DNA from: CALOFP01 sp942492635
GTDB taxonomy: Bacteria; UBP6; UBA1177; CALOFP01
Assembly: GCA_942492635.1 (NCBI GenBank)
Contig: CALOFP010000003.1
Location: 248,001-312,000 of the forward strand
Reading direction: 5' to 3'
DNA length: 64,000 nucleotides
The notes below the pieces were generated by a model. The model was not told the DNA's origin. It did no database searches and worked only from the letters and a program-made list of their open reading frames with translations. Each line of letters starts with the position of its first letter. Position 1 is the first letter of the stretch. This document shows positions 52,048 through 61,467 of the stretch, piece after piece. The position numbers were made by a program, and so were the translations under genes.

Positions 52048-55000
52048 ATGAAAAAAAGCATTGTATTTATTATCTTGATAATTGTTTTGTTTTCTGTTGC
52101 CTATGCCCTTGATCCGGACAAGTCTCCGCACCAATACATGGTGCGTGGCTGGACTGATCGGAACGGGTTGCCCGAAAACAGCGTACGTTCTCTCGTGGAG
52201 TCTCCAGACGGCTATCTCTGGATAGCCGGAGAGCGCTCCATCAGTCGGTTCGACGGAGTCCGTTTCAAGGTTTTTAACTCAACGACAAACAGTGAACTCC
52301 GGCGGGTGGTTATCAAATCCATGATTCTGCGGCAAGAGGGTGGATTCTGGATAGAGACCCAGGGGAGGATCGGAATATTTAAAAATGGAAAACTCCGCTA
52401 TCCAAAGGAGCTTAATCCACTCACAGGACTCTGGTTCAGAGGTGTCCGTGCCGGAGGCGGGAAACTCTGGGTCGCCACAGCAAGAAACGGTATTTACCTT
52501 TTCGACGGGAAAATTCACCGTCTGGGAAAGGAGGAGGGACTTCCATCCAAAAGTATCGAAAGGATTACTCTGGGCCGTGACGGAGTACTTTACTTCGCCA
52601 CTTCGGAGGGCTTTATCGGTTCGGTGCTGGATATGTCCGTTTCGGTTATCGGATCGATTGAGGGTGAGGTTTCAACACTTTATGCCGATGACAGAAACGT
52701 TCTATGGATCGGTACTATGAAAAACGGGCTTTTCAGTCTGGAAAACGGAGTTTTGAAAAACTTTTCAAACCGGAACGGTCTGGCTGGCAACTCGGTGGAG
52801 AGTCTCGGTAGTGACGGAGACGGAGCTCTGTGGGTCGGTACTTCCGGCGGCGGTCTTTCAAGAATTTACGGTGGCAGAATAGAATCGATCGGCAGTATCG
52901 GTGGTTCGAAGGGGACCGTTACAAATATAATTGAGGACAGAGAGGGAAACGTCTGGCTCTCTCTCTACGCGGACGGAATTGTCAGGCTCAGAAACGGTAA
53001 GGTGAAGGTTTATTCGGTTTCAAGCGGTCTTTCGTCAAAGACTGTCTCGGTTCTTCATCCGTCAAGGAAGGGTGGGGTGTGGGTTGGAACTCTAGGAGGA
53101 GGTGTTGACTACATCTCTTCCACGGGGATTGAGAACCACAATTTATCCGACGTTTTTGCAGATTCTCCATATGTCTACGCAGTTGTTGAAGGCGAAGACG
53201 ACGTCCTGTGGGCCGGTGTGCTTGGTGAGGGGCTTTTGAGATTTGAAGGGCGAATGAAGCGTCTCTACGATGCCTCTGTTCATCCTTGGCTCAAGGGGAT
53301 CTTTTCAATTTTTCGCGATACGGACAACTCCCTCTGGATCGGTACCATCGATGGCCTTCTTCGTTTCGACGGAAAGAAGTTCACCGCCTACGGAGAGTCT
53401 GAGGGCCTCAGCCCCCAGATTGTGAGAGGTGTCTACAGGGACAGCAGGGGGGTATTGTGGGTTGTAGGAAATGAGAAGGGAATTTTCTACCTCTCAGGCG
53501 GCCGGTTCAGGAATCTGGGAGTTGAACTGGGAAAACCGGAACTTACCGCCCAGTCCGTAGCTGAAGACAGCACAGGATCTATCTGGTTTTCAACTTTCGG
53601 TTACGGAATTGTGCGTTACCGCGACGGTTCTCTTTTTATCCTTGATGAGGAGCTGGGTCTTCCGAACAATCTGGTTTACGAGGTTGTGGAGGACCGGGAG
53701 GGATTTCTATGGGCCAGTCTCGGCAGGGGAATCGTCCGTTTTGACAGGAGAGATGTGGACGCCTTGGCTCACGGCAAGAAAAAGAGGATAGACGCGTTCT
53801 TCATCGGGAACGACGAAGGTTTGCTATCCGAGGACATGATGGGAGGGACACAGTACAACGCTGTGATGGACGGAAAGGGACGTATCTGGTTTGCTTCGGC
53901 GGACGGTGCCGTTTCAATCGATCCAGGAAACATTCCGCGGAACCGACACATTCCTCCGATTCACATCGAAAGGGTTTCTGTAAATGGAAAAGCTTCGGAT
54001 AAGCCGGAAAGAGGCGCTCAGATGGTGTTCGGCCCGGGAGTGAAACAGCTGGAGATCGACTATACGGGCATCAGCCTCACTCTCCCGGAAAAAATGGAGT
54101 TTTCCTACAGACTTGAAGGTTTCGATGAAGGTTGGGTTGAGGCCGGCAACCGAAGAACCGCCTACTACACAAACGTTCCTCCGGGAAGCTACAGATTCTT
54201 CGTAAAGGGGAAAAACTCCGACGGAGTTGAGAACGGCATGGGAGAGTGGGTGGACATGGTTGTGGAACCCTTCTTCTACGAAACTCTCCTATTCCGTTTT
54301 CTTCTCGGATCGGGCGTTGTTTCTCTCTTTTCTCTGCTTCTATTTCTCAAGATCAGGTCGGTAAGGAGAAAGGAACGTGAAATGATGCAGGCCGACAAAC
54401 TGGCTTCTCTCGGGATTCTTGTCTCCGGAATGGCTCATGAGATAAACAATCCCAACAACTACATAAAGCTTAACGCCGAAGTTCTCTCTTCAATGTGGGA
54501 GGACATGAGGGATGTTCTCGATGGCCACTGGGAGGAGAATCCCGATTTCATGCTCGCAGGAATTCCCTATGGAGAGTCCAGGGAGGGAGTGAAGGATCTT
54601 ATTCGTGGAGTTGCAAACGGATCAAAGAGAATTACAAGTATTGTCGACAATTTGAAGGGATTCGCCAGAAAGGATTCCGGCGATTTCAACAGGCTTGTGG
54701 ATCTCAACAACGTTGTGGAGAGTTCTCTCGTGATAGTCAGGGGACTTCTCAAGAAATCAACCTCCAGGTTCAGTTTCGAGCCCGGGGAAAACCTTCCGGG
54801 AATCCGGGGTAACTTTCAGCAGCTTGAACAGGTTGTCATAAACCTGCTCACCAACGCCTGTCACTCTTTGGAGAAGAGGAGCGATCCGGTTACCGTCAGA
54901 ACCGAGTGTGACCGTACGAGCGTAAGAGTTGTGGTTGAGGACGGTGGCATGGGAATTCGTCGACGTGATTTCCGGTACATATTCGATCCCTTTTTTACGA

Positions 55001-55149
55001 CCAAAAGGAACAGCGGAGGTACGGGTCTTGGTCTTACTGTGAGCGATACGATAGTTAAAAATCACGGCGGAAGGCTCGATATTTTTTCAAAACCGGGGGA
55101 GGGAACCCGGGTAGATGTGATTTTCAAAAGGAAAGGAGAGGATTGTTAG
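52048..55149 (+). CDS. Two-component propeller sensor histidine kinase
   Basis: The protein has about 1033 residues. After a signal peptide (ending near SVAYALD), about 14 Reg_prop repeats (LWIAGERSISRFDG, LWVATARNGIYLFDG and the like) form a large periplasmic propeller up to about 650. A Y_Y_Y domain (660-740) and one TM helix (about 755-775) follow. The kinase has H box SGMAHEINNPNNYI, with EQVVINLLTNACHSL and GGTGLGLTVSDT. There is no receiver; the NtrC-type gene starts at the next base after its stop and should be its partner. I chose the ATG at 52048, ten bases after GGAGG. It likely senses an extracellular polymer or sugar. Confidence 0.92.
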   Translation: MKKSIVFIILIIVLFSVAYALDPDKSPHQYMVRGWTDRNGLPENSVRSLVESPDGYLWIAGERSISRFDGVRFKVFNSTTNSELRRVVIKSMILRQEGGFWIETQGRIGIFKNGKLRYPKELNPLTGLWFRGVRAGGGKLWVATARNGIYLFDGKIHRLGKEEGLPSKSIERITLGRDGVLYFATSEGFIGSVLDMSVSVIGSIEGEVSTLYADDRNVLWIGTMKNGLFSLENGVLKNFSNRNGLAGNSVESLGSDGDGALWVGTSGGGLSRIYGGRIESIGSIGGSKGTVTNIIEDREGNVWLSLYADGIVRLRNGKVKVYSVSSGLSSKTVSVLHPSRKGGVWVGTLGGGVDYISSTGIENHNLSDVFADSPYVYAVVEGEDDVLWAGVLGEGLLRFEGRMKRLYDASVHPWLKGIFSIFRDTDNSLWIGTIDGLLRFDGKKFTAYGESEGLSPQIVRGVYRDSRGVLWVVGNEKGIFYLSGGRFRNLGVELGKPELTAQSVAEDSTGSIWFSTFGYGIVRYRDGSLFILDEELGLPNNLVYEVVEDREGFLWASLGRGIVRFDRRDVDALAHGKKKRIDAFFIGNDEGLLSEDMMGGTQYNAVMDGKGRIWFASADGAVSIDPGNIPRNRHIPPIHIERVSVNGKASDKPERGAQMVFGPGVKQLEIDYTGISLTLPEKMEFSYRLEGFDEGWVEAGNRRTAYYTNVPPGSYRFFVKGKNSDGVENGMGEWVDMVVEPFFYETLLFRFLLGSGVVSLFSLLLFLKIRSVRRKEREMMQADKLASLGILVSGMAHEINNPNNYIKLNAEVLSSMWEDMRDVLDGHWEENPDFMLAGIPYGESREGVKDLIRGVANGSKRITSIVDNLKGFARKDSGDFNRLVDLNNVVESSLVIVRGLLKKSTSRFSFEPGENLPGIRGNFQQLEQVVINLLTNACHSLEKRSDPVTVRTECDRTSVRVVVEDGGMGIRRRDFRYIFDPFFTTKRNSGGTGLGLTVSDTIVKNHGGRLDIFSKPGEGTRVDVIFKRKGEDC

Positions 55150-56544
55150 ATGACAAAGCTTTATCCGGAAAACCCGGTTCTTATTGTGGACGATGAGCCC
55201 GATTTTCTTCTGGGCATGGCCTATACTCTCCGTGCCAACGGAATAAACAACGTCTTTCAGTGTGTGGACAGCCGGGAGGCTCTGGAACTTTTCAGAAAAG
55301 ATCGATTTTCACTTGTCATTCTGGACATGAACATGCCTCACATTTCGGGGATGGAGCTCCTTGGGGAATTGAATGTATCCTGGCCCGATCTTCCGGTTGT
55401 TGTTCTCACCGCTGTAGATGAGGTGGATAACGCGGTGGAGTGCATACGGATGGGCGCATTCGATTACATAGTCAAGCCTGCTGACGGTAACAGGGTTGTA
55501 AGTTCCGTCTCAAAGGCTCTGGAGTATGGGCAGGTTAAAAGTGAAAATGCGCGTCTCAAGCACTATCTTGTGGACGGAAAGTTGAGTAATCCGGATGCGT
55601 TTTCACACATCGTCACGGAATCCGATTCAATGTTGTCGCTCTTTCGCTACATCGAGGCAATTTCCAGAAGCGACGCTCCGCTTCTCATAACAGGCGAAAC
55701 AGGAACTGGAAAGGAACTTGTGGCCCGGGCTGTTCACAACGTCGGCGCCGGGGAAGGTAAGTTTGTGGCATTCAACGTCGCCGGACTGGACGACAACTAC
55801 TTCTCCGACACCCTTTTCGGTCACGAGAAGGGGGCCTTTACGGGGGCAGGCCAGAGAAGAAGCGGGCTGATAGAATCGGCTGCAGGAGGTACGATCTTTC
55901 TCGATGAGATCGGAGATCTTGCTCCTGAAACACAGATTAAACTTCTTAGAATTCTTCAGGAGAAGCTCTACTATCCGTTGGGATCCGACAAGCCCAGAAA
56001 GGTGGATGCCCGCATTGTTCTGGCCACAAACAGGGATCTTAACCGCATGGTGGACGATGGTTCATTCAGGAGGGATCTCTTCTACCGTCTCACCACACAT
56101 CAGGTGAAACTGCCTCCCCTCAGGGAGCGAATAGATGATATTCCCATGCTTCTGGACCACTTTCTTGAAAAGGCGTCGAAGATGATGGGGAAGAGATGTC
56201 CCACTCCGCCAAGGGAGCTCTACACACTTCTGAATACACATAACTTCCCTGGAAACGTAAGGGAACTTGAGGCAATGGTGACCGACGCGGTAGGACGTCA
56301 CATCTCCGGAGTTCTCTCGATGGAGGCTTTCCGGGAGAGGATTTTCTCTGAAAATGAAGAGGCTGAGGAGTCGTCTGAGGATGAATTCGAGTTTCCGGAG
56401 ACTCTCCCGAGGCTTAAGGAGTTTGAAAACATGCTGATAGACGAAGCGTATCGTCGTTCGGGTGGAAATCAGACCATAGCCGCAAAGCTCCTCGGTATGT
56501 CCAGAAGGGCGTTTAACAACCGGATCATGCGGAGAAAGGGGTAG
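55150..56544 (+). CDS. Sigma54-dependent NtrC-family response regulator
   Basis: The protein has 464 residues. The receiver (1-120) has phospho-acceptor Asp in VILDMNMPHISG and Lys in IVKPAD. The AAA+ domain has Walker A GETGTGKE, the sigma54-contact loop GAFTGA, Walker B FLDEIGDLA and the NVRELE motif. A Fis-type helix-turn-helix ends the protein (GGNQTIAAKLLGMSRRAF). It activates sigma54 promoters when phosphorylated by the adjacent propeller kinase. No convincing -24/-12 site was found in the window. Confidence 0.95.
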   Translation: MTKLYPENPVLIVDDEPDFLLGMAYTLRANGINNVFQCVDSREALELFRKDRFSLVILDMNMPHISGMELLGELNVSWPDLPVVVLTAVDEVDNAVECIRMGAFDYIVKPADGNRVVSSVSKALEYGQVKSENARLKHYLVDGKLSNPDAFSHIVTESDSMLSLFRYIEAISRSDAPLLITGETGTGKELVARAVHNVGAGEGKFVAFNVAGLDDNYFSDTLFGHEKGAFTGAGQRRSGLIESAAGGTIFLDEIGDLAPETQIKLLRILQEKLYYPLGSDKPRKVDARIVLATNRDLNRMVDDGSFRRDLFYRLTTHQVKLPPLRERIDDIPMLLDHFLEKASKMMGKRCPTPPRELYTLLNTHNFPGNVRELEAMVTDAVGRHISGVLSMEAFRERIFSENEEAEESSEDEFEFPETLPRLKEFENMLIDEAYRRSGGNQTIAAKLLGMSRRAFNNRIMRRKG

Positions 56545-56622
56545 TCTGTCGATGCCGAATTTTATTGATAAAATATTTTTTTTTGTTAATATAACGGGAC
56601 GAAAAATTTTTAGAGGATACGT

Positions 56623-57528
56623 ATGAAAAGGGGTTTGATAACAATTTCACTTCTTTTTCTCATGACTTCATGTCTCGCAACCCGTCGTGATCTCGATGTC
56701 TCTACGGAACAGACACGGGCTGAGGCAAACGCTTCAAGGCAGGTTATGGAGGAGCGGTTTTTGGAGAAGATCGATCTTCTCTCAAACAGAATTGCCGCCA
56801 TCGAGGATAAGATGAAGGCGTCGGAAAAAAGTCAGCAGACGAAGATAAACATGTCTTTCTCATCTCTGGACGAACTGAAATCGACAATCATGGAACTCAA
56901 CAATCGCATAGACAACGTTGATGTGGGCTCCAAGAATTCTGTTGCCGGCTTCAAGCAGAGTATCGACTCTCTCCAGAGTGAACTAGCACTTATCAAGGAA
57001 GAGTTGGGGCTGATGAGAAAGAAGCTTGCAAAGCCCAAGAATGTGAAGGATGTCACCATGATGCCCGACGGAAGCTTCGCCCTCCCTGAAGACAGCGAGA
57101 AAGCCTACCGCCAGCTCCGTGCCCTTACTAAGGAGGGGAAATATGGAAAGGAGGTTAGGGAAGCATGGACTAGCTACCGCAACAAGTTCAGCGGAAAACG
57201 ATCCTGTGACGTTGTCTATTGGAATGCCGAGAGCTACTACCTTGAGAAAAGTTACAATCGGGCAATTGAGGAGTTCCGGAGGATCGACAAGGAGTTCAAG
57301 GGGTGTAAGAAGAGGGAGGCGAGTTATTTGAGAATCGCCTACTCTCTCTACTATCTGGGAAAGAAGGATGTGGCGAAAAAACTCCTGAAGGGTATTCGAG
57401 CAGAATTTCCCAAGAGCTCCTTTGAAAAGAAACTTAAGGAGCTGGAAAAGCGCCTCGGAATTAAAGAGCCTCAGAGAAGGCCTCAAAGAAATCCACAAAG
57501 AAGGTCGCAAGGCCAAGAAAAGAAATAG
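56623..57528 (+). CDS. CpoB/YbgF-like periplasmic lipoprotein with coiled coil and TPRs
   Basis: The protein has 301 residues. A lipobox (LFLMTSC) precedes a coiled coil (about 25-130, for example KIDLLSNRIAAIEDKMKA) and then TPR-like repeats (SYYLEKSYNRAIEEFRRIDK). The tail is basic and Arg/Pro/Gln-rich (residues 285-301). This is the plan of CpoB/YbgF of the Tol-Pal system, but no tol or pal gene lies next to it, so the role is tentative. The two propeller lipoproteins follow after 9 bp. Confidence 0.78.
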   Translation: MKRGLITISLLFLMTSCLATRRDLDVSTEQTRAEANASRQVMEERFLEKIDLLSNRIAAIEDKMKASEKSQQTKINMSFSSLDELKSTIMELNNRIDNVDVGSKNSVAGFKQSIDSLQSELALIKEELGLMRKKLAKPKNVKDVTMMPDGSFALPEDSEKAYRQLRALTKEGKYGKEVREAWTSYRNKFSGKRSCDVVYWNAESYYLEKSYNRAIEEFRRIDKEFKGCKKREASYLRIAYSLYYLGKKDVAKKLLKGIRAEFPKSSFEKKLKELEKRLGIKEPQRRPQRNPQRRSQGQEKK

Positions 57529-57537
57529 GTGAAAGGA

Positions 57538-58917
57538 ATGATAAGATTTTTTCTCTTGCTGCTGCTGCTGTCCGCTCTCTCAGGTTGTGCCATAGACATT
57601 CCCCGGGAGGTTCCCGGAGAAAATGAGATAAACAGGGTCAGCGATATCTATCCGATGAAGGACGGAAGACACCTTCTGTTCCTCAACAGCAATCTGAACA
57701 GGGCTTTCGATTATGGAAGACTCTCTCTATACGATCTCAAGGAAAATAGGGTCGTGAGTTCTCTTCTCGTGGACAGTCTTGCCGGCAAGATGGCGGTTTC
57801 CGATGACGAATCCACGGTTTATGTGAGTTCTCGAGATCACAATGTCGTACAGAAATTCTTCCTTTCCCGCGAGGAAAAGAAGAGTCCGGCTCTTAACTAC
57901 GCCACGGGTGAAAGGGACTCCTCGTCCGTTGAGGTGAGTCTCGAACCTTTCGCTCTCCATCTGGATCCTCAGAGGGAGGTCCTTTTCGTCACACACATTA
58001 GAAACGGAGAACTTACTCTTCTCTACAACAACCCCCTTGTTCCTCAGAAAAGTACGGACAATGAGCGTTGTGTACCCCGATTCGGCAGTTGTATGCACGA
58101 CGGTGAAAACGTATGCAGCTCTTGTGACTCACTCGGCCAGGACGAGATCTGTATGGAACTTCGCACAGGTGAGAGTTTCGCATCCTCAGCATGCAGCGAA
58201 AAGACACCCTGCAGCAACGGATTCGTTTGTCTCGATCCCTCATCGGACAGGGTTCTGGGATCTTACAAGCTGATGGACGGTATTACAGACATCGAATATA
58301 TGGAGGCTATCGGAGCCTACGCCATCTCTCACAAGTCCAGCGGAGATATCACTCTTCTTGAAATGTCTCCCGGCGGAAGGGAGCTTTTCAGTTTCAATAT
58401 CTCACAGCTTCAGATGGAAGAGAGTGAATCCGGAAGGGATATCAGGAGTATAACAGTCGGAGAGGAGGGTGATACACTCTATCTTTCCTACATGAAGAGG
58501 ACCTCCAATGGATCACTCCCCAATTTGACCAAGGTTCACATTGTGAAGGAGTCGGGCGTCTGGACGGTTAGAAAGCTGTGGAGCGTGAGACTGGCCGGTA
58601 CTCTCGGAGAGGTTGTCCGTATGCCCTACTACGAGGGCAGTCCGTCCCAGGTTGTTTTGGTGGCTTCATCTACGGAGCAGAAGATATACGCGGTCGATAC
58701 GCTCTCTGCAACCATATTCCACGAGATTGATCTTGTGGATATTACTGCAGCAAGTGGAAACACCATATCAAGATGTAACCCCTACGCCCTGAAAGTTTCA
58801 ACTGCCGGCGAAGGTGACCGGCTTTTCGTCTCCTGTTTTGATCAGGATGCAATGCTTTCTGTGAATGTTGATTTTGAAAGTGACAATCTTTTTGAGGTCG
58901 AGGAGGTGATACGGTGA
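57538..58917 (+). CDS. Lipoprotein with beta-propeller-like repeats and Cys-rich insert
   Basis: The protein has about 459 residues. A lipobox (SALSGC) follows a hydrophobic start. The mature part shows repeated blade-like stretches (LSLYDLKENRVVSSLLVD, YVSSRDHNVVQKFFL, IYAVDTLSATIFHEIDL), as in YncE-like propellers. An insert near 185-245 has eight or so Cys (CVPRFGSCMHDGENVCSSC and on). I chose the ATG at 57538; the GTG at 57529 is possible. It overlaps the next lipoprotein by 4 bp (GTGA). It is probably an outer-membrane-associated surface or periplasmic protein of unknown function. Confidence 0.72.
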   Translation: MIRFFLLLLLLSALSGCAIDIPREVPGENEINRVSDIYPMKDGRHLLFLNSNLNRAFDYGRLSLYDLKENRVVSSLLVDSLAGKMAVSDDESTVYVSSRDHNVVQKFFLSREEKKSPALNYATGERDSSSVEVSLEPFALHLDPQREVLFVTHIRNGELTLLYNNPLVPQKSTDNERCVPRFGSCMHDGENVCSSCDSLGQDEICMELRTGESFASSACSEKTPCSNGFVCLDPSSDRVLGSYKLMDGITDIEYMEAIGAYAISHKSSGDITLLEMSPGGRELFSFNISQLQMEESESGRDIRSITVGEEGDTLYLSYMKRTSNGSLPNLTKVHIVKESGVWTVRKLWSVRLAGTLGEVVRMPYYEGSPSQVVLVASSTEQKIYAVDTLSATIFHEIDLVDITAASGNTISRCNPYALKVSTAGEGDRLFVSCFDQDAMLSVNVDFESDNLFEVEEVIR

Positions 58918-60812
58918 GGAGAATATTAGTAATTGCATTCCTTATCCTGGCGCTTCTCAGCTGCTCGGAAGGAGGAAAAAAGCGACTTCTGAACAATCCG
59001 AGTGCGGTTGTATCTCTTGCCGATGTTCTTACGTGCACTGACGGCGAACGTTCATTTGTTGCTTTCGTTCTCGATGAGGGTAAAGAGGGAAAGGGTAGAA
59101 TTAAGAAAATAAACGGCTGCAGCGGAATAGACAAGTCCTTTACCGATGGAAAAGACAAGGATGACCACGGACTTCTTGTCGGACCTTCGGCTGCAGGTCT
59201 CGCCGTTGCCAGAAGCAAAACGGGTTACAGTCTGGCGACTCTCAACCAGGGTGAGGGTACGCTCATGTTCAAGGATCTTGATGAAACTTTTGAATACAGC
59301 GGTGATCGGGACATAGATATTTCAGGAAGACCGCTTCTTCTGCAATCGGCAGGGGAAGGGTTTGTAGTCGAGACGATTTCAGAATCCGGTGAGGTTGCCA
59401 TCTTAAAACTGGATGTTACAGGAGAGTTGAAGGGTGATCTCTCCCTTGATGTTCCGTTTGACACAATCTTTTCCAGTGGAGATTTTCTTTACGGATTCAA
59501 TAAATACGCAGGAAGATTGTTTCGTATGAATCATGATCTTCAGGGTTCTGTTGAGGAGCTCTCCGGATACGAAGGCCTTTCGGCGCTGTTCGATCTCGGA
59601 GATGGACGTCTTCTCGGAACAGGTCGAAATGGCGACAACGAAAGATACTTCTTTATCATGAAGGGAGATAAAGAGGTTTTAGGTAGAACACCTCTCCAAG
59701 ACACATTTTCGCTGGTTTCAGCTGCGGCGGTTCGCTACCCGAGTGATGATGTTTATGGGATTTTGGAGAAAAACAGATATTTCGAGAAGGTTGAGCTCGA
59801 GCTTCCCGAAGAGGAATCGGATGATTACTCTTTCCCGTCCACGGGGGACGTTGACCTCTCGGATAGTGAAAAGAGCGATGAAGACATCTCGGATGGGACG
59901 ACAGAAGAGAGCGTTTCCGAAGGAGAGGTTTCGGATACTGAAATCGAGGATGAAGATGATTTGGATGGAGAATCTGTTGATGCAGACCAGGACGAAGTGA
60001 AACCTGAAGATGAAGACATCATCATGCTGGCCACGGCCGGCGGAAGGGTATTCGCCTACAGTCTGACAAGAGGCGGATGGCTGATAACCGAAGACTCCTC
60101 CGATAAGCCTGTTCTCGAAAGAGTTGTCCGCCAGGGAGGAGAAGAGGGTGCTCCAGTTCCCCGTATAGAAAAGATCTCGGTAATTCGCGGTCTTGCCCAT
60201 ACCGTCGACTACGATTTCACATACGAAAGAGTGGTTGACGAGTCCATTTCCAGTTCGGGAAGATTCGGTGAGACTCATGGGATCTTTCTTGACGACGCTG
60301 CAGACTACTCCCGGTTCGGTGTAGAGCCTGGTGTTGATGCTCTCTTTATTTACGACTCCGATAATCCGGCGTGTGAAGGTGTCTCAATTGCCATAGAGGG
60401 GGTGATATCCGGCAACAGTCTCAAGACTGAAAAAACTCCACCGGAATGTGAAGGCTTTCTCTCCTACGGAATTTATCCTGTAGAACACTATCTTGTCAGA
60501 AGAAACGACTATTTCGGATCGGTTCGTTACGGAAGGGCTTCAGAGAGATCATTCGATGACTCTTCAGCTGCACCATCCTACGATGATTCCTATATGAATA
60601 TTACCCTGAAAGGAAAGCAGGGAACTGTACCCGGATACCGCATACGGATAAGAGTGGAACAGGGTGTCAGATTCAGGGGATACGATACCACCATGCCTGT
60701 AACAAGAATGTACGGGATGAGAAACGGTGAGGTGTTGATATTCTCAAACATTTTCCGGGCCCTTTACAGAATCGATCTCGGAAAAGAGGTTATTGCTGAA
60801 ACCTATGAGTGA
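58914..60812 (+). CDS. Lipoprotein of unknown function with acidic linker
   Basis: The protein has 632 residues with a lipobox (ILALLSC). Residues 20-300 have propeller-like repeats similar in style to the upstream lipoprotein. Residues about 300-365 are a Ser/Asp/Glu-rich tract, likely an exposed flexible linker. The C-terminal 265 residues form a separate beta-rich domain with two Cys (about 485-505). The start is GTG overlapping the previous stop. It probably works with that lipoprotein as a pair. No family is recognised. Confidence 0.7.
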   Translation: MRRILVIAFLILALLSCSEGGKKRLLNNPSAVVSLADVLTCTDGERSFVAFVLDEGKEGKGRIKKINGCSGIDKSFTDGKDKDDHGLLVGPSAAGLAVARSKTGYSLATLNQGEGTLMFKDLDETFEYSGDRDIDISGRPLLLQSAGEGFVVETISESGEVAILKLDVTGELKGDLSLDVPFDTIFSSGDFLYGFNKYAGRLFRMNHDLQGSVEELSGYEGLSALFDLGDGRLLGTGRNGDNERYFFIMKGDKEVLGRTPLQDTFSLVSAAAVRYPSDDVYGILEKNRYFEKVELELPEEESDDYSFPSTGDVDLSDSEKSDEDISDGTTEESVSEGEVSDTEIEDEDDLDGESVDADQDEVKPEDEDIIMLATAGGRVFAYSLTRGGWLITEDSSDKPVLERVVRQGGEEGAPVPRIEKISVIRGLAHTVDYDFTYERVVDESISSSGRFGETHGIFLDDAADYSRFGVEPGVDALFIYDSDNPACEGVSIAIEGVISGNSLKTEKTPPECEGFLSYGIYPVEHYLVRRNDYFGSVRYGRASERSFDDSSAAPSYDDSYMNITLKGKQGTVPGYRIRIRVEQGVRFRGYDTTMPVTRMYGMRNGEVLIFSNIFRALYRIDLGKEVIAETYE

Positions 60813-60822
60813 GGTAACTGAC

Positions 60823-61467
60823 GTGAAAAAAATCATATCCTTTCTTTTTCTATTTCTTTTCTCTGTTTGTCTTTGTGCGGGTGAAAGCGACTTCTTTCTC
60901 AAGTACGGAAACATAAAAAGCTTCAAGGCGGAATTTGTACAGTACTTCACATCGGGCATCACCAGGAAAAGCGGCGAAGCCGAAAACGGAACTGTTTACT
61001 ACATGAAGCCCGATTTCATTCGCTTCGATTACAGAAAGGATCAAAAAACGGCGCGTCAGGTGTTCGTCGACGGCGAGCATATTGTGACCGTGAATCATGA
61101 GAAGGAGGCTGTTCTCAAAAAGAAGAAGGACGGAGATCTTTCAAGTTACATGGTCTTTCTCAAGGGTGTCGAGGAGATAAAAAAGGGATTTGAGGTAACT
61201 CCTTCCAAGAGGAATCTTGCCAAAAAGGTGGGTATCCGTATCGGTGACAAGGAGGACATCTTCAAACTCAAGCCGAAAAGAAAGATTCCCAACGTAAGGC
61301 TCATCTTCCTTATTGTTTCCGAAGGGAAGGTTAACTCGGTTGTGATTGTAGATCCGACAAGTAATATCAATCAGCTGATATTCAAGAATTCCGAATACAA
61401 TCCTAAAGTTAATAAGAAAGCCTTTACTCCTTCAATTCCCCAGGGCTATCACGTTTCAGTATTCTGA
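60823..61467 (+). CDS. LolA-like outer-membrane lipoprotein carrier
   Basis: The protein has about 214 residues. A signal peptide (ending near VCLCAG) precedes a LolA/LppA-type fold: KYGNIKSFKAEFVQYFTSGI, GTVYYMKPDFIRFDY, KVNSVVIVDPTSNINQLIFKN. LolA shuttles lipoproteins from the inner to the outer membrane. I chose GTG at 60823, eight bases after GAGG; an ATG at 60805 would give a longer leader. The upstream genes encode three lipoproteins, the expected cargo. Sequence divergence leaves a related LolA-fold role possible. Confidence 0.82.
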   Translation: MKKIISFLFLFLFSVCLCAGESDFFLKYGNIKSFKAEFVQYFTSGITRKSGEAENGTVYYMKPDFIRFDYRKDQKTARQVFVDGEHIVTVNHEKEAVLKKKKDGDLSSYMVFLKGVEEIKKGFEVTPSKRNLAKKVGIRIGDKEDIFKLKPKRKIPNVRLIFLIVSEGKVNSVVIVDPTSNINQLIFKNSEYNPKVNKKAFTPSIPQGYHVSVF

